From contig CAJXPB010000008.1 in the NCBI GenBank assembly GCA_913057905.1, forward strand, positions 62,001 through 126,000: 64,000 nucleotides of DNA. Reading direction: 5' to 3'. Under the pieces are notes generated by a model that was not told the origin of the DNA, did not search any database, and was given only the letters and a program-made list of their open reading frames with translations. This DNA comes from an uncultured Pseudomonadota bacterium (GTDB taxonomy: Bacteria > Myxococcota_A > Bradymonadia > Bradymonadales > Bradymonadaceae). Below, one piece after another: positions 8,075 through 17,717 of the stretch. A program made the translations under genes and the position numbers. The stretch's first letter is position 1, and each line of letters opens with the position of its first letter.

Positions 8075-10474
8075 TTAGTTCAATGCGTTGTCGGAGGCGT
8101 CTCGGACGGCCGTTGCCACGAGCTGCGGGGTCAATACCTCGGGCAGCACCCGTGGGTCGTCGGGCCGGCCGGGAGTGTACATCAGGTACATCGGCACCCC
8201 GGCCTTACCAAACGATGCGAGTTTTTTGCGAATTGTCTCGTCGCCGTCGGTCCAATCGGCCTTCAGCGTGGCGACGTCGTGGTCCCTGAATGCCGAAACG
8301 ACCGTGTCGGTGCTCAGCACCGTCCGTTCGTTGACCTTGCAGGTGATGCACCAATCGGCCGTGAAGTCGACGAAGACGGGTCGTCCCTCTTCGAGGTGGG
8401 ACTGGACCGCTTCGTCGGACCATGTGGACCAATCGATGCGCCCGGCCGATGCGTCGGCCTCCCGGGGCGCGCGCGACGAGGATTCGATATTAAGGGTGGG
8501 CACGCCGACGCCGACGACAAGGGCGGCAGCCGTCAGGGTGCCGATCCAGCGGGCCCCTCGAGAGCGCGTCTGGACGACTCCAATAAGCCAGCCCGCCAGG
8601 GCGACGACGCCCAGAAAGATCAGGACCTGGCCCATGGCATCGACCCCGGCCGACCGTCCCACGATCCAGGTCAGCCAGATCGCAGCGCCGACGAGGGTGA
8701 AGCCGAGTACGTGTTTTAAGTGCTCCATCCAGGGACCCGGCTTCGGCAGGATCTTCGACCAACCGGGGACCAGGGTCAGCACCACGAACGGCAGCGCCAG
8801 TCCGAAGCCGAGGGCGGCGAAAATCGTCACGATGATCAACGGGCCGCTGGCCAGGGCGAACCCGACAGCCGTTCCCAGAAACGGCGCCGAGCACGGCGTG
8901 GCCAGCACGACCGCCAGGATCCCTTCGCCGAAGCTGCGCGACAGACCGCTTCGCTCTTCGGTGGCGTCGGCGAGTTCCGCCGGACTGACGTTGACCTCGA
9001 AGACGCCGAAGAGATTCAGCGCGAACAGCACCAGAAATCCCGACAGGACTGCGGGAAAGACCGGGTTCTGGAACTGAAAGCCCCATCCGACTTCGGTTCC
9101 GACGGCGCGAAGACCCAGGACGACGGCGGCCAGGACCAGCATCGAGCCGACGATGCCGCCGGTGTAGGCCGCGCCGTGTGCCATGACATGTCGGCGGTCT
9201 TCGTGCACGAGTTGGGTAAACGCCGAGACTTTCAGCGCCAGCACCGGAAAGACGCAGGGCATCAAGTTCAGAATCAACCCGCCCAGCAGGGCAAACAAGA
9301 GCGCCTGTGCGAATCCGATAGGTTTCGAACGATTCGACTGCGACGAGGCGGACGCCGACTCGGAGGGCGCCGAGGCGGGCGGCTGCGATCCGTCGGCTGC
9401 GCCGCCGACATCCAGCAGGGGATCGGTGATCGATTCGGTCGAGGCGTCGGACTCGGCTCGCGGAATGGGCGCGTCGATGAGGATGGCGGTGCGCCGGCCG
9501 TCGTCGTTTTCAAGGTGGATGACCCCGGAGAATCGCTCATCACTCTTCGGGGCGTTGGGACTCGCCTGACTGTCGAGCCGAATGACCTGGCCGGCCGGCG
9601 CCTTGGGGTGGTCGGTCACCTGGGCGGTCTTGAAATCGACCTGAGCGGTGGTGTCGGGGATCAGCGCCCAGCGCTCGGCCTCGCGCACGACTCGCCAGGA
9701 TCCGCAGGATTGAGGGCCCTCGGCACAGGTATTCAGACCGACTGCGGTCCGGAAGGTGTCGCCGGGGCGAATGGGTCGTTGGCTGTAGACGACCTCGGCG
9801 GCGATGCCGAGATCCTTGGGCTCGACCGGCACCCGAGAGCCGAATTCGTCGAAATACCGCTGCGCCAGCGTCGGCTCTCGACCGTCGGCGTCGGCCTCGC
9901 CGGTCGGCACCGTGCGCGTCAGCGTGGCCGATCCCGGGATGCAGTCGATCTTGCAGGCCAGGTAACTGACGTCAGCCGTCAGGGTCACCGACTCGGCGGC
10001 GTTTTCGACAGTGGCCTCGCTGAAGAGGACGACCTCCCGGGCGTAGCCGAACGTCGAGATCTCTCCGCGTCCCTGTTCGTAGACGTGCGGCGCCGGCCAC
10101 TGGAGATCTCCGAATCGAAGCCCCGGTGCGCTCCAGTCGATGCGGGTGGCCATCCCGGCGTCGCCGGAGTTGCGCCAGTAGATGTGCCAGTCGGGATCGA
10201 TCTCGAAGTGAACCCCGACGCGCAGAGAGTCGCCCTCGGAGAGGGCCTCGTCGGCGTCGGTGATCAGTCGGGCCACGACCCGCGGGTTCCCTTCTTCGAC
10301 GGCGCCGCCAGCCCGCGCCGACTCGGGTACGTCGGGGACGGCCTCGATGCCGTCGGGCCGATGTTTATCGGCAGCCCGTGCCTCTCCAGCCAACAGGGTG
10401 GCTGGGATCAAAAAGACGAGAGCGAGGCCCGTGGCACAGAGGCGCCGCAGGTTGGGGTGAACCGTCTCGGGCAT
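8075..10474 (-). CDS. DsbD-family thiol:disulfide interchange protein
   Basis: I choose the start at 10474 (MPETVHPNLRR), because the following residues form a clean signal peptide ending AGEARA; the open frame extends 26 codons further. The product has 799 residues. It has an N-terminal periplasmic domain (LACKIDCIPGSA), an eight-helix-type membrane domain with the paired cysteines in NLMPCVFPVLALK and ATPCSAPFLGTA, and a C-terminal thioredoxin domain with FTADWCITCK. DsbD moves electrons from cytoplasmic thioredoxin across the membrane to periplasmic thiol proteins. The downstream redoxin lipoprotein, 35 bases away, is a likely client. Confidence 0.9.
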   Translation of the reverse strand: MPETVHPNLRRLCATGLALVFLIPATLLAGEARAADKHRPDGIEAVPDVPESARAGGAVEEGNPRVVARLITDADEALSEGDSLRVGVHFEIDPDWHIYWRNSGDAGMATRIDWSAPGLRFGDLQWPAPHVYEQGRGEISTFGYAREVVLFSEATVENAAESVTLTADVSYLACKIDCIPGSATLTRTVPTGEADADGREPTLAQRYFDEFGSRVPVEPKDLGIAAEVVYSQRPIRPGDTFRTAVGLNTCAEGPQSCGSWRVVREAERWALIPDTTAQVDFKTAQVTDHPKAPAGQVIRLDSQASPNAPKSDERFSGVIHLENDDGRRTAILIDAPIPRAESDASTESITDPLLDVGGAADGSQPPASAPSESASASSQSNRSKPIGFAQALLFALLGGLILNLMPCVFPVLALKVSAFTQLVHEDRRHVMAHGAAYTGGIVGSMLVLAAVVLGLRAVGTEVGWGFQFQNPVFPAVLSGFLVLFALNLFGVFEVNVSPAELADATEERSGLSRSFGEGILAVVLATPCSAPFLGTAVGFALASGPLIIVTIFAALGFGLALPFVVLTLVPGWSKILPKPGPWMEHLKHVLGFTLVGAAIWLTWIVGRSAGVDAMGQVLIFLGVVALAGWLIGVVQTRSRGARWIGTLTAAALVVGVGVPTLNIESSSRAPREADASAGRIDWSTWSDEAVQSHLEEGRPVFVDFTADWCITCKVNERTVLSTDTVVSAFRDHDVATLKADWTDGDETIRKKLASFGKAGVPMYLMYTPGRPDDPRVLPEVLTPQLVATAVRDASDNALN

Positions 10475-10629
10475 AATGTGCAATACCGGGGGTTGGGGTG
10501 GTTCGGACCGATCTGGTCGATCAAAGGGTAAGGACGCCAGCCCTTTCACCAAGCACCCGCAACGATTAGATTCATAGGCAGGGATGATCGATTCGGAGTT
10601 CCTTCCGTACCAGCACCCGGGCGCAAGAC

Positions 10630-10920
10630 ATGGATGACAATGATGAAGAACCGACCGGGGATACCCGGACCGAAGAACAACTGCAGGCCGAGCTACAGGA
10701 GGCGGTGAAGTCGGGCAGAGTCGTTCTGTGGGTGCACTTCTCGCTGAATATCGCCGTATTCGTACTGGCGATCTGGTTGCTGCTGAGCATGGTGGGACTG
10801 CTGCCGGCCGCCGATACGTTGCTGTACGTCTGGTTTGGCATGGTGGCCGGGGTCTTTGCCCTCCAGCTTCACCCGGACATCAAACGGGTCAAGCGCATCC
10901 GAAAAGACCTGGATAGTTGA
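10630..10920 (+). CDS. Small two-helix membrane protein
   Basis: The 96 residues comprise an acidic N-terminus (to about residue 30), two hydrophobic helices (about 35-57 and 63-78) and a basic tail (KRVKRIRKD), suggesting two transmembrane segments with the tail in the cytoplasm. It stands alone on the plus strand between two minus-strand genes and ends four bases from the stop of the next, convergent gene. I do not recognise a family. Confidence 0.6.
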   Translation: MDDNDEEPTGDTRTEEQLQAELQEAVKSGRVVLWVHFSLNIAVFVLAIWLLLSMVGLLPAADTLLYVWFGMVAGVFALQLHPDIKRVKRIRKDLDS

Positions 10921-10923
10921 GAT

Positions 10924-12435
10924 TTAGAATCGGTATCGCACGCCCGCGGTGACCGTCAGCGGGTAGCCCAGCGGCCGCCCGGAAAACGGGATGAAGTAAT
11001 ACGAGATACTCGCCCCCGCCGACAGCGAGAGCGTGTCGTACAGGCGAAACCGGACCCGTGGATGGGCGTTGACCCCGAGCATGAAGTCGAGTTCTTCGAA
11101 CGTGCGACGATCCGAAGGGTCCGGACAACCCAGCGGTACGTCGTTGAGGTCGGTACACAGGACGATCGAACCGATGTGGGAGGCCTCGACGGCGAAGTCG
11201 ACGCCTACATTGAACCGCCCGAGCTGAAAGCCGAGGGTCGGCCCGAAAAAGACCCGAAGCGTCGAGAAGTCCTCGGTCAAAACGCCGTTGTAGTCGCGTA
11301 TCGAATTGACGACCTGTGCGCCCAGTCCCAGGCCGACTTCGTCGGTCAACGACATCTCTGCGCCCACCTCGAGCCCGATGTTTGCAAAGGGACTCTCCAG
11401 CGGCTCGGGGAACTTCAGCCAGCTCATGTAGGCGAAGTCGACGTGCATCGAGAAGGGGCTTTCGCCGCCGGAGTTGACCAGATTCGAGCGGTTCGGATCG
11501 GCCGGTGAGTAGATGCAGGTGGCGACGCGGCTCATCAGCCGGTTGCCGACCTGGCGCAGGTGTCGGCCGCTTGCTGCACCGTCGATGGCGACCCGAAAGG
11601 GCTCGATGAATCCCTTTTGGCGGCTCGAATAGACTCGGAGCGTGATCTCCAAGCCGTCGTCCGCGGGGAGTGCGTGCCCAAAGACCACCAGTTCGGCGCC
11701 TGCGAGGTTCGCGATGCGCCGCGCCCGGGAGGGTGCGGGCCCCTCGTCGCGCAGTTCGGCGATGACGTCGCGCCGCGCCGACCGATAGAAATTGACGATG
11801 TCGTCGGGATAATAACCGCGGCGGAGGACCCGGGTCGGGTCGAGTCGGATCATCCGCTTCATCAGTACCAGCGATCGCGCGGCGTTCGTCTCTTCGGCCA
11901 GGTAACTCAACGACAGATACATCGATACCTCGGCCACCCGTTTGGGGGCGACCAACTGGTAGTCGACGTCGTCGAAGCGCTCGATGGCCTTTTCGAGCTG
12001 GTCGATCGCCTTGGCGGTATTCAGCCGTTTGTAGCTCTCGATCCCCAGTTGCGCCCATTGTTGGGCGACTTCGAGCCGGTCGTCGTATAGAGGGCGCTCT
12101 TCGACGCGCCGCCGAAGTTCGCGCGGGGACACCGAGGTAAATGTCCGAGGGTGATTGGCCGCGAGTCTGGCCGCTCCCGCGTACAGCCCACGGTCGCTGG
12201 ACGTGGGCCGGGTCGACTCCGACTCCGAAGGGACTTCCCGGCGGAAGGTCTGAAACGAGGTCGGGACGACTACTACGGATGCAGGGCGGCCGTCGGCGAT
12301 CGGCCGGTCTTCGGTGGAGCTGGACTGTGCGGCGGCCCCGGCGGGCGACACCACCACCAGGAGGCCGGCGACCAGCATTCCGACGACCCCGCGGGTGATG
12401 TTCAGCAGGAATCCGGTTTTAACGTAGCCGTCCAA
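10924..12435 (-). CDS. Outer-membrane beta-barrel protein with helical N-terminal region
   Basis: The 503-residue protein begins with a signal peptide (VGMLVAGLLVVVSPAGAAAQ). Residues of about 90-200 are helical and TPR-like (AQQWAQLGIESYKRLNTAKAIDQLEKAI). From about residue 310 onward the pattern is alternating strands with Gly and aromatics, ending TAGVRYRF, a classic C-terminal barrel signal. The middle (about 200-260) has a compact domain predicted to mix strands and helices. This suggests an outer-membrane protein with a periplasmic domain. No specific family is recognised. The upstream lipoprotein gene ends 16 bases away and may share its transcript. Confidence 0.68.
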   Translation of the reverse strand: MDGYVKTGFLLNITRGVVGMLVAGLLVVVSPAGAAAQSSSTEDRPIADGRPASVVVVPTSFQTFRREVPSESESTRPTSSDRGLYAGAARLAANHPRTFTSVSPRELRRRVEERPLYDDRLEVAQQWAQLGIESYKRLNTAKAIDQLEKAIERFDDVDYQLVAPKRVAEVSMYLSLSYLAEETNAARSLVLMKRMIRLDPTRVLRRGYYPDDIVNFYRSARRDVIAELRDEGPAPSRARRIANLAGAELVVFGHALPADDGLEITLRVYSSRQKGFIEPFRVAIDGAASGRHLRQVGNRLMSRVATCIYSPADPNRSNLVNSGGESPFSMHVDFAYMSWLKFPEPLESPFANIGLEVGAEMSLTDEVGLGLGAQVVNSIRDYNGVLTEDFSTLRVFFGPTLGFQLGRFNVGVDFAVEASHIGSIVLCTDLNDVPLGCPDPSDRRTFEELDFMLGVNAHPRVRFRLYDTLSLSAGASISYYFIPFSGRPLGYPLTVTAGVRYRF

Positions 12436-12450
12436 GGGGCGAGGGGTCCT

Positions 12451-13635
12451 TTATTCGTAGGGAAAGAGCCGCGGCAGCCGCGTTCGGCTCGAACCCAGAA
12501 ACTCGTCGGTCACCCGCATCGGGATCGACCGGTCCGTGCCCGTCGATGGAAGGGTCATACGAAGGACCTCATCGCTCAAGAAATCGACATCGACGGTGAC
12601 CAGGTAGAAGTGACTGTCGGCGGCGTAGGTCTCGGAGTCGAGCTGTTCGAGTCCCTCGATTCGGTCCAAAAGGGCCGGCTCCAGGTCGCGCACTTCATCC
12701 TGCACAAACAGGATGGCTCGACCCGTGCCGTTTGCATCCGAGGGTGCGTCGGGTCGGCGGCCGCGCTGCAGCGCGGCGGCGATGATCGGCTCTTGTTCGG
12801 TGTCCCACCGAAACTGCCCCTCACTCTGAGAGTCATCCACGACGACCAGATGGCCCAACGCATACTGCGTCTCGCCGCTGGGGACGAGAATCTTATCGGA
12901 CGGCGCCGGTAGCGGAAGGCTCAAGACACCCTGCAGCGCGTTTTCGGCGTCCAGGAAACGGTCGGGACCCAATCGAGTCGTGGGTCCCTGGTCGTTGATG
13001 GCCGCATAGAAGGTCGAGTTCGATTCCGGGTCGGTGTACGACTCCACGCCAACCCACTGCACCGAGAAGACGGGGTTGTCGATCTCGTAGCTCGCCGAAC
13101 TCGGCATGCGGTTGGGTTCGGACTGCGACAGATTGAAGGTCGGCCGGATCAGGTAATCTCCGATCGATTCGCAATCGGTCTCGGGCGGCTCCGAGGTCTG
13201 TTGCAGGGTCGTCGGTTCGATCACGGTCTCGCCGGTCGTGGTGTCGACGATCGAAATCTCCATCTCATCGCCATCGATCGTTCCGGTCAGCCGTCCCTCG
13301 GGAATCTGCGAGGATCGTTCGATGGGAAGTTGGAAGCTTCCATCCTCCTCGTCGAATTTACTGGAACGCGTCCAGGTACAAAAGACCTGCTCACCGTAGG
13401 GGTCGCCGTCGACGATATCGGGTTCAAAATACCGGATGATGGCCCGGGCGTATCCCCCGTATCGAAAGAGATCGACCTGGACCGATTGTTGAGTCGAGGT
13501 CGGGGCCGGCTGGCGCTCCACGTAGACCCCGGAGTGTTTGTCCTTGTACGTCGGACAACCCGGCGCCAGCCCACCGAGTATTAAACAGGTGGCGATGGCC
13601 AGCAGATGTGCTCCGGTTGTGGGCCGTTGAACCAT
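12451..13635 (-). CDS. Hypothetical lipoprotein
   Basis: The start at 13635 (MVQRPTTGAHLL) is preferred because it gives a lipoprotein signal with lipobox LAPGC near residue 26; the frame is open further upstream but without signal features. The mature protein (394 residues in all) is rich in Asp, Ser and Pro and strand-like, with no recognised catalytic motif. It precedes the outer-membrane barrel gene on the same strand by 15 bases, so the two probably act together at the outer membrane. It is divergent from the lipoprotein gene at 13916. Confidence 0.62.
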   Translation of the reverse strand: MVQRPTTGAHLLAIATCLILGGLAPGCPTYKDKHSGVYVERQPAPTSTQQSVQVDLFRYGGYARAIIRYFEPDIVDGDPYGEQVFCTWTRSSKFDEEDGSFQLPIERSSQIPEGRLTGTIDGDEMEISIVDTTTGETVIEPTTLQQTSEPPETDCESIGDYLIRPTFNLSQSEPNRMPSSASYEIDNPVFSVQWVGVESYTDPESNSTFYAAINDQGPTTRLGPDRFLDAENALQGVLSLPLPAPSDKILVPSGETQYALGHLVVVDDSQSEGQFRWDTEQEPIIAAALQRGRRPDAPSDANGTGRAILFVQDEVRDLEPALLDRIEGLEQLDSETYAADSHFYLVTVDVDFLSDEVLRMTLPSTGTDRSIPMRVTDEFLGSSRTRLPRLFPYE

Positions 13636-13855
13636 CAGGACCGGCGCTTGGGTGAGACCGCGAGGGTAAGCCTTCAGAGTCGATAGAATACGCGGCTTTT
13701 CCCCTAAATAAAAGTTGGTTGGCAACCGAAGTGGTTGAAGACCGGTCCACCTTCGGGACCTGTATGGAGGGGTTTTACTCCACCCGGCTGGGAACGCGCG
13801 AGCCAGATCTGTTACAATCACGGCGCTTCGGGCCATTCTGGCACGTAGAGAGGTG

Positions 13856-13871
13856 TGGCAGGATTCTTGCT
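13856..13871 (+). promoter_or_regulatory. Candidate sigma-54 (-24/-12) promoter
   Basis: TGGCAGGATTCTTGCT places GG and GC exactly 12 bases apart, matching the TGGCAC-N5-TTGC consensus except for one base. It lies about 45 bases upstream of the ATG at 13916. No enhancer-binding site was identified. Confidence 0.5.
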
Positions 13872-13915
13872 TCTCTATTCGGGCCGAAGTTTCCCTGTGC
13901 AAACGGTCGTACCTG

Positions 13916-15325
13916 ATGGACCGCACCACTTATATATCGGGGTGGGCTTTCGTTGTCGGAGTCACCTGCCTGCTTGTGGCCTCCGTCGGTTGCGGTGGAG
14001 CCGCGGACAACGGGAATCTTCGAAACGAAACACTGACCGAGCGCGAAAAGGCGATGCTCGAGGCGCGGACCGCTCTGGGCAGCCACAGGATCGGCGATGC
14101 TCGGGCGAGGTACGACGAGATCCTGTCGGAGAACCCCGAGTTCGGCGCAGCCGCGGCCGGCCGAGCCGTGACTCGCGCCCTGCTGGTTCCGAATTCCGCG
14201 CCGTTCTCGTCGATTGTTCAAGATTCGCTGGGCGGTGATTCGGATCTCGATGCCGTCGAAGCCCTCTACGCCGACAAGGGCTATCTGTACTGGCTGAGTC
14301 GAGGGGCGACCTGGGAGGGTGGCGGACAGTTTGCCGGCATCAAGCACCTGCTCGCAAATCGGCTGCCCTGGCCGGAGAGTCGCCTGGACACCCTGTCGAC
14401 GTTTACGGCGGAGTTGACTCGTTCGGTCGACCAATCGCGAGAGTCGCTCCTGGCGCTGACCGAAGAACTCGCCGCCATCGAAGCCGATATCGATCGGGCG
14501 CTTGCCGACGATGACTTCGAGAAGTTTACGATCCCGGCCGCTGTCTTTCAGGACTCGAGTTTGACCGTGGTCATGGGACCGTCGGAGTTGGCGCTTTTAG
14601 GCGGGGTATCGGCCGGCCTTCGGGCCGTCATTCACGCGGCCCTCGCCTACCAGCACGACTGGACGCTCGAGCGCGCCTTCGGCCCTCACTGGAGCGAAGA
14701 AGTCGAGCGGGTCAGCGAGGAGCGCGTCCACTGGAAAGAGTGGGACTTCACCCTGGACTACCTGGATGAAAATCTATTTCGCAGCCCCTCCGAGCAGGCG
14801 GGCGATCGTGGGCTCGACGCCAAGAGGGCGCTCGACGACGCCCTCGGTTACGTCGGTTTGATGTTCGAGAAGGGGCTGGCGAGCAATGCCGAGGCCGGGA
14901 GCCTGGAATGGCAACGCGTCGACCGATCATACGCCCAGAAGTGGAAGGCGTTCGTGGCTGCGCTGCAACTGACGTTGAATACCCGCACCGAACTCCCGAC
15001 GACGGATCCAGCGGTGTCGGCGAACTTCAGCGAATGGTTTCGGAATCCACGGGTGCTCGACCCCGATCTCGATTGGCTGACCTGGGAGGAGGTCGAAGTC
15101 GATACGGGACGCGAAGGCGTCACCGAGATCGACATCGCTTGGTCGCTGAATGACCGGGCCATCCAGACGGTCTTCGTAGAGGGATACTTCGAGCCGCCCT
15201 TTTCGGTCCCGGAGGGCACGGAGCCGGAACTGACGCTGACCGGCGAGTCCTTCGAGACGTTCCGGACCAACCTGTGGGGCGAGCTCCGGAGTCGATTCGA
15301 GGAAGCCTACCTGATCCGGGAGTAG
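13916..15325 (+). CDS. Hypothetical lipoprotein with tetratricopeptide-like N-terminus
   Basis: I place the start at 13916 because MDRTTYISGWAFVVGVTCLLVASVGC is a lipoprotein signal with lipobox SVGC; the frame opens 21 codons earlier. The 469-residue product has a TPR-like segment near residues 40-85 (ALGSHRIGDARARYDEILSENPEFGAAAAGRAVTRALL) and is otherwise mostly helical, with many acidic residues and conserved-looking Trp residues. The layout resembles myxobacterial tetratricopeptide lipoproteins, but no function can be given. A sigma-54-like promoter lies just upstream. The downstream neighbour is convergent. Confidence 0.65.
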   Translation: MDRTTYISGWAFVVGVTCLLVASVGCGGAADNGNLRNETLTEREKAMLEARTALGSHRIGDARARYDEILSENPEFGAAAAGRAVTRALLVPNSAPFSSIVQDSLGGDSDLDAVEALYADKGYLYWLSRGATWEGGGQFAGIKHLLANRLPWPESRLDTLSTFTAELTRSVDQSRESLLALTEELAAIEADIDRALADDDFEKFTIPAAVFQDSSLTVVMGPSELALLGGVSAGLRAVIHAALAYQHDWTLERAFGPHWSEEVERVSEERVHWKEWDFTLDYLDENLFRSPSEQAGDRGLDAKRALDDALGYVGLMFEKGLASNAEAGSLEWQRVDRSYAQKWKAFVAALQLTLNTRTELPTTDPAVSANFSEWFRNPRVLDPDLDWLTWEEVEVDTGREGVTEIDIAWSLNDRAIQTVFVEGYFEPPFSVPEGTEPELTLTGESFETFRTNLWGELRSRFEEAYLIRE

Positions 15326-15345
15326 GTCCGGCCGCGGGGGCTTCG

Positions 15346-17148
15346 TCAGAACGGATATTTCTCCGCATCGACGACGGCCTCGGCGATGATCCGTTCCAGA
15401 CCGATCTGGTCGACACGAGGCCGGAAGCTGAGCTGGTCGAGCGCTTCGAAGTGAGAGTTCAGCTTGTCGGCATCGTCGGCGGCCAGATGTGACAGGAGCG
15501 TCTCCGACAGATCGCGGATGGCATTGAAGGCACGCGTCGCCTTGAGTCGCGTGGCGGCGCGATGGATTCGCGTCTCGTCGAAGCCCTCGTCGCGAATGGC
15601 TTGTAGGGTTCGGTTGATGGTCGAATCCATCACGTAGAGTTCGATAAGCAGGTCCGCCAGATTCAGCAGAATCTCCTGCTGCTCTCTCAGGTTTGCCATG
15701 TGCTTTTGGATCGCCTGATTGGCGGTGTAGACCACCATCATCTTACCGCGCGTGCACAGGTATTGCTCGAACGAGAGTTCGGGATCGTCGTCCTGGCCCG
15801 GGGGCGTCGGCCGAGAGGACTCGCCCAGGGCGGCCTCGACGTCCTCGATGAGCTCGAAGAGTTTGATCTCGCCCTTCATCGTGCGTTTGAGAATCAGCCC
15901 GGGGATCAGCATGCGGTTGATCTCGTTGGTCCCCTCGTAGATGCGGCTGATGCGAGAGTCGCGGTAGGCCCTCTCGACTTCGTATTCCGAGGAGTAGCCG
16001 TACCCGCCGTGGATCTGGACCCCGTGGTCGGCGACATCGTTGGCCACCTCGGAGCCGTACACCTTGATAATCGAGTCTTCGACGGCGAATTCTTCGATCG
16101 CCTCCAGGATCTTTTTGGGATCATCGGCGGCCGTCCCCTCGATCTTCGAGAGGGTCTGGTCCATGTAGCCGGCCACCCGGTAGCACGACGACTCGAGGGC
16201 GTAGAGTTCGGTGGCCATGTCGGCGAACTTCGAGCGGATCGCGCCGAAATCCGAGATCGGCTGGTCGAACTGCTCGCGGTCCTTGGCGTATTTGACCGAA
16301 AGCTCGAGGACTCGCTTGGCCCCGCCCAGCGACCCGACACCCAGCTTAAAACGCCCGATGTTCAGGATGTTGAAGGCGATCTTGTGGCCCTTGCCGATCT
16401 CGCCGAGGATATTTTCCTTGGGGACTTTGACCTGGTCGAAGTTGACCTGACGGGTCGACGAGCCGTGCTGGCCCATCTTGTGCTCTTCGGGGCCCAGCGA
16501 GACGCCGTCGCGGTCGGCCTCCACCAGAAAGGCCGTGAATTTGTCGCCCTCGACCTGGCAAAACACCGTAAACAGATCGGCGAACCCGGCGTTGGTGATC
16601 CACATCTTCGTGCCGGTGATCTCGTAGGCTTCGCCGCCGTCGACGGGTTCGGCCTTCGTCTTGGCCGCCAACGCGTCCGACCCGCTACCTGGCTCGGTCA
16701 GGGCATAGGCGCCGATCGTTTCGGCCGATCCCAGTTTTGGAAGCCATTTTTGTTTCTGCTCTTCGGTGCCGAAGTAGATGATCGGCTCCATGCCGATGCC
16801 GGTCTGAGCGCCGTAGGTCGCCGAGAACCCGGCATACTTCGAGATCTCCTCCATCACCAGCATGGTCGTGGTCTTGTCGACCCCGAGGCCGCCGTACTCT
16901 TCGGGGATGCCGATACGCACAAGCCCCAGTTCCGCGGCCTTGTCCAGGACCTCGATCATCTGGTCGAAGTCCTTCTCCTCGAGGTCGTCGATCCGCGGAT
17001 AGACCTCCTTGTTCATGAAGTCCCTCACCGTGGAGGCAAACATCTGCTGCTCCTCGGTGAATTGCTCCGGGGTCTGGATCTCTTCTGATCCGACTTTGCG
17101 GGTCAGGAATCCGACGCCGGTCGGCGTGGTCTCGGGTGTATCTTGCAT
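15346..17148 (-). CDS. Acyl-CoA dehydrogenase (long form)
   Basis: The start at 17148 (MQDTPETTPTGVGFL) is chosen over the open frame 19 codons upstream. The 600 residues hold a full acyl-CoA dehydrogenase: helical N-terminal domain (FTEEQQMFASTVRDF), the beta domain with YALTEPGSGSDALAA and KMWITNAGFADLF, and the C-terminal helical domain with DREQFDQPISDFGAIR, IHGGYGYSSEYEVERAYRDSR and the catalytic-Glu region YEGTNEINR. About 170 further C-terminal residues form a helical extension, as in long FadE/AcdB-like enzymes. It uses FAD to introduce the 2,3 double bond in fatty acyl-CoA for beta-oxidation. Electron-transfer flavoprotein genes are not nearby. Confidence 0.93.
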   Translation of the reverse strand: MQDTPETTPTGVGFLTRKVGSEEIQTPEQFTEEQQMFASTVRDFMNKEVYPRIDDLEEKDFDQMIEVLDKAAELGLVRIGIPEEYGGLGVDKTTTMLVMEEISKYAGFSATYGAQTGIGMEPIIYFGTEEQKQKWLPKLGSAETIGAYALTEPGSGSDALAAKTKAEPVDGGEAYEITGTKMWITNAGFADLFTVFCQVEGDKFTAFLVEADRDGVSLGPEEHKMGQHGSSTRQVNFDQVKVPKENILGEIGKGHKIAFNILNIGRFKLGVGSLGGAKRVLELSVKYAKDREQFDQPISDFGAIRSKFADMATELYALESSCYRVAGYMDQTLSKIEGTAADDPKKILEAIEEFAVEDSIIKVYGSEVANDVADHGVQIHGGYGYSSEYEVERAYRDSRISRIYEGTNEINRMLIPGLILKRTMKGEIKLFELIEDVEAALGESSRPTPPGQDDDPELSFEQYLCTRGKMMVVYTANQAIQKHMANLREQQEILLNLADLLIELYVMDSTINRTLQAIRDEGFDETRIHRAATRLKATRAFNAIRDLSETLLSHLAADDADKLNSHFEALDQLSFRPRVDQIGLERIIAEAVVDAEKYPF

Positions 17149-17275
17149 GGTCTTCTCCGACGGACTGAATGACGGCTCACTCACCGAGCCTGTCTTTCGT
17201 ACCAATGGTACGCACAGTCGATAAGGCCGTCAATTCAGCACTGGATAATGCCGGAGAAAGTGTTTGGGCGGGACG

Positions 17276-17437
17276 TTACTCGGAGCTGGACTCGTCGGCC
17301 TGCTCGGTGTCGTCGCTGTCTTCGGTGTTCTGCTCTTCGGTCTCTTGCTGGTCGTCCTGCTCTTCGTCGCGTTTAGGATCGCGAAGAATACCGTGCATGC
17401 GTGGTTTGCCCGGCGGTCGGTAAAACGGTGAAAGCAT
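17276..17437 (-). CDS. Small acidic-tailed hypothetical protein
   Basis: The ATG at 17437 is preceded by GGGAGG eight bases upstream, a strong ribosome binding site, which supports a real 53-residue protein. It has a short Pro/Arg-rich head (LSPFYRPPGKPRM) and an extremely acidic Gln/Glu/Asp/Ser tail ending ADESSSE. No domain is recognised. It lies 127 bases upstream of the acyl-CoA dehydrogenase start on the same strand. The strong ribosome site and the non-random tail favour coding. Confidence 0.5.
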   Translation of the reverse strand: MLSPFYRPPGKPRMHGILRDPKRDEEQDDQQETEEQNTEDSDDTEQADESSSE

Positions 17438-17717
17438 GTCAATCCTCCCAAAAAAGAATTCGGAAATGCAGCTTCTTCCTGGAACCGCACCCGGTTCGAC
17501 TCGTATGGTTGACACCCTGTTATCACATTCTCGCAACAGATCCAGAGTCTTTCTTGGATTGTCCGAAAGGGATTCAATCCTATGGCGATCAATGACCCGG
17601 GAGGCGGCTCGATGCCCCGCATCGCGCTCAGAATACCCGGCTTTCCGGTCTTGCGTCTGTCTGTGTATCGACTAATCTCCCGCGTGGTACCCACACGTTG
17701 CCTCCCGAGCGCCGAGC

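Noticed and set aside
8720..10531. 603-codon frame opposite the DsbD gene
   Set aside because: Shadow of a gene with clear active-site motifs; the translation has no folded-protein character.
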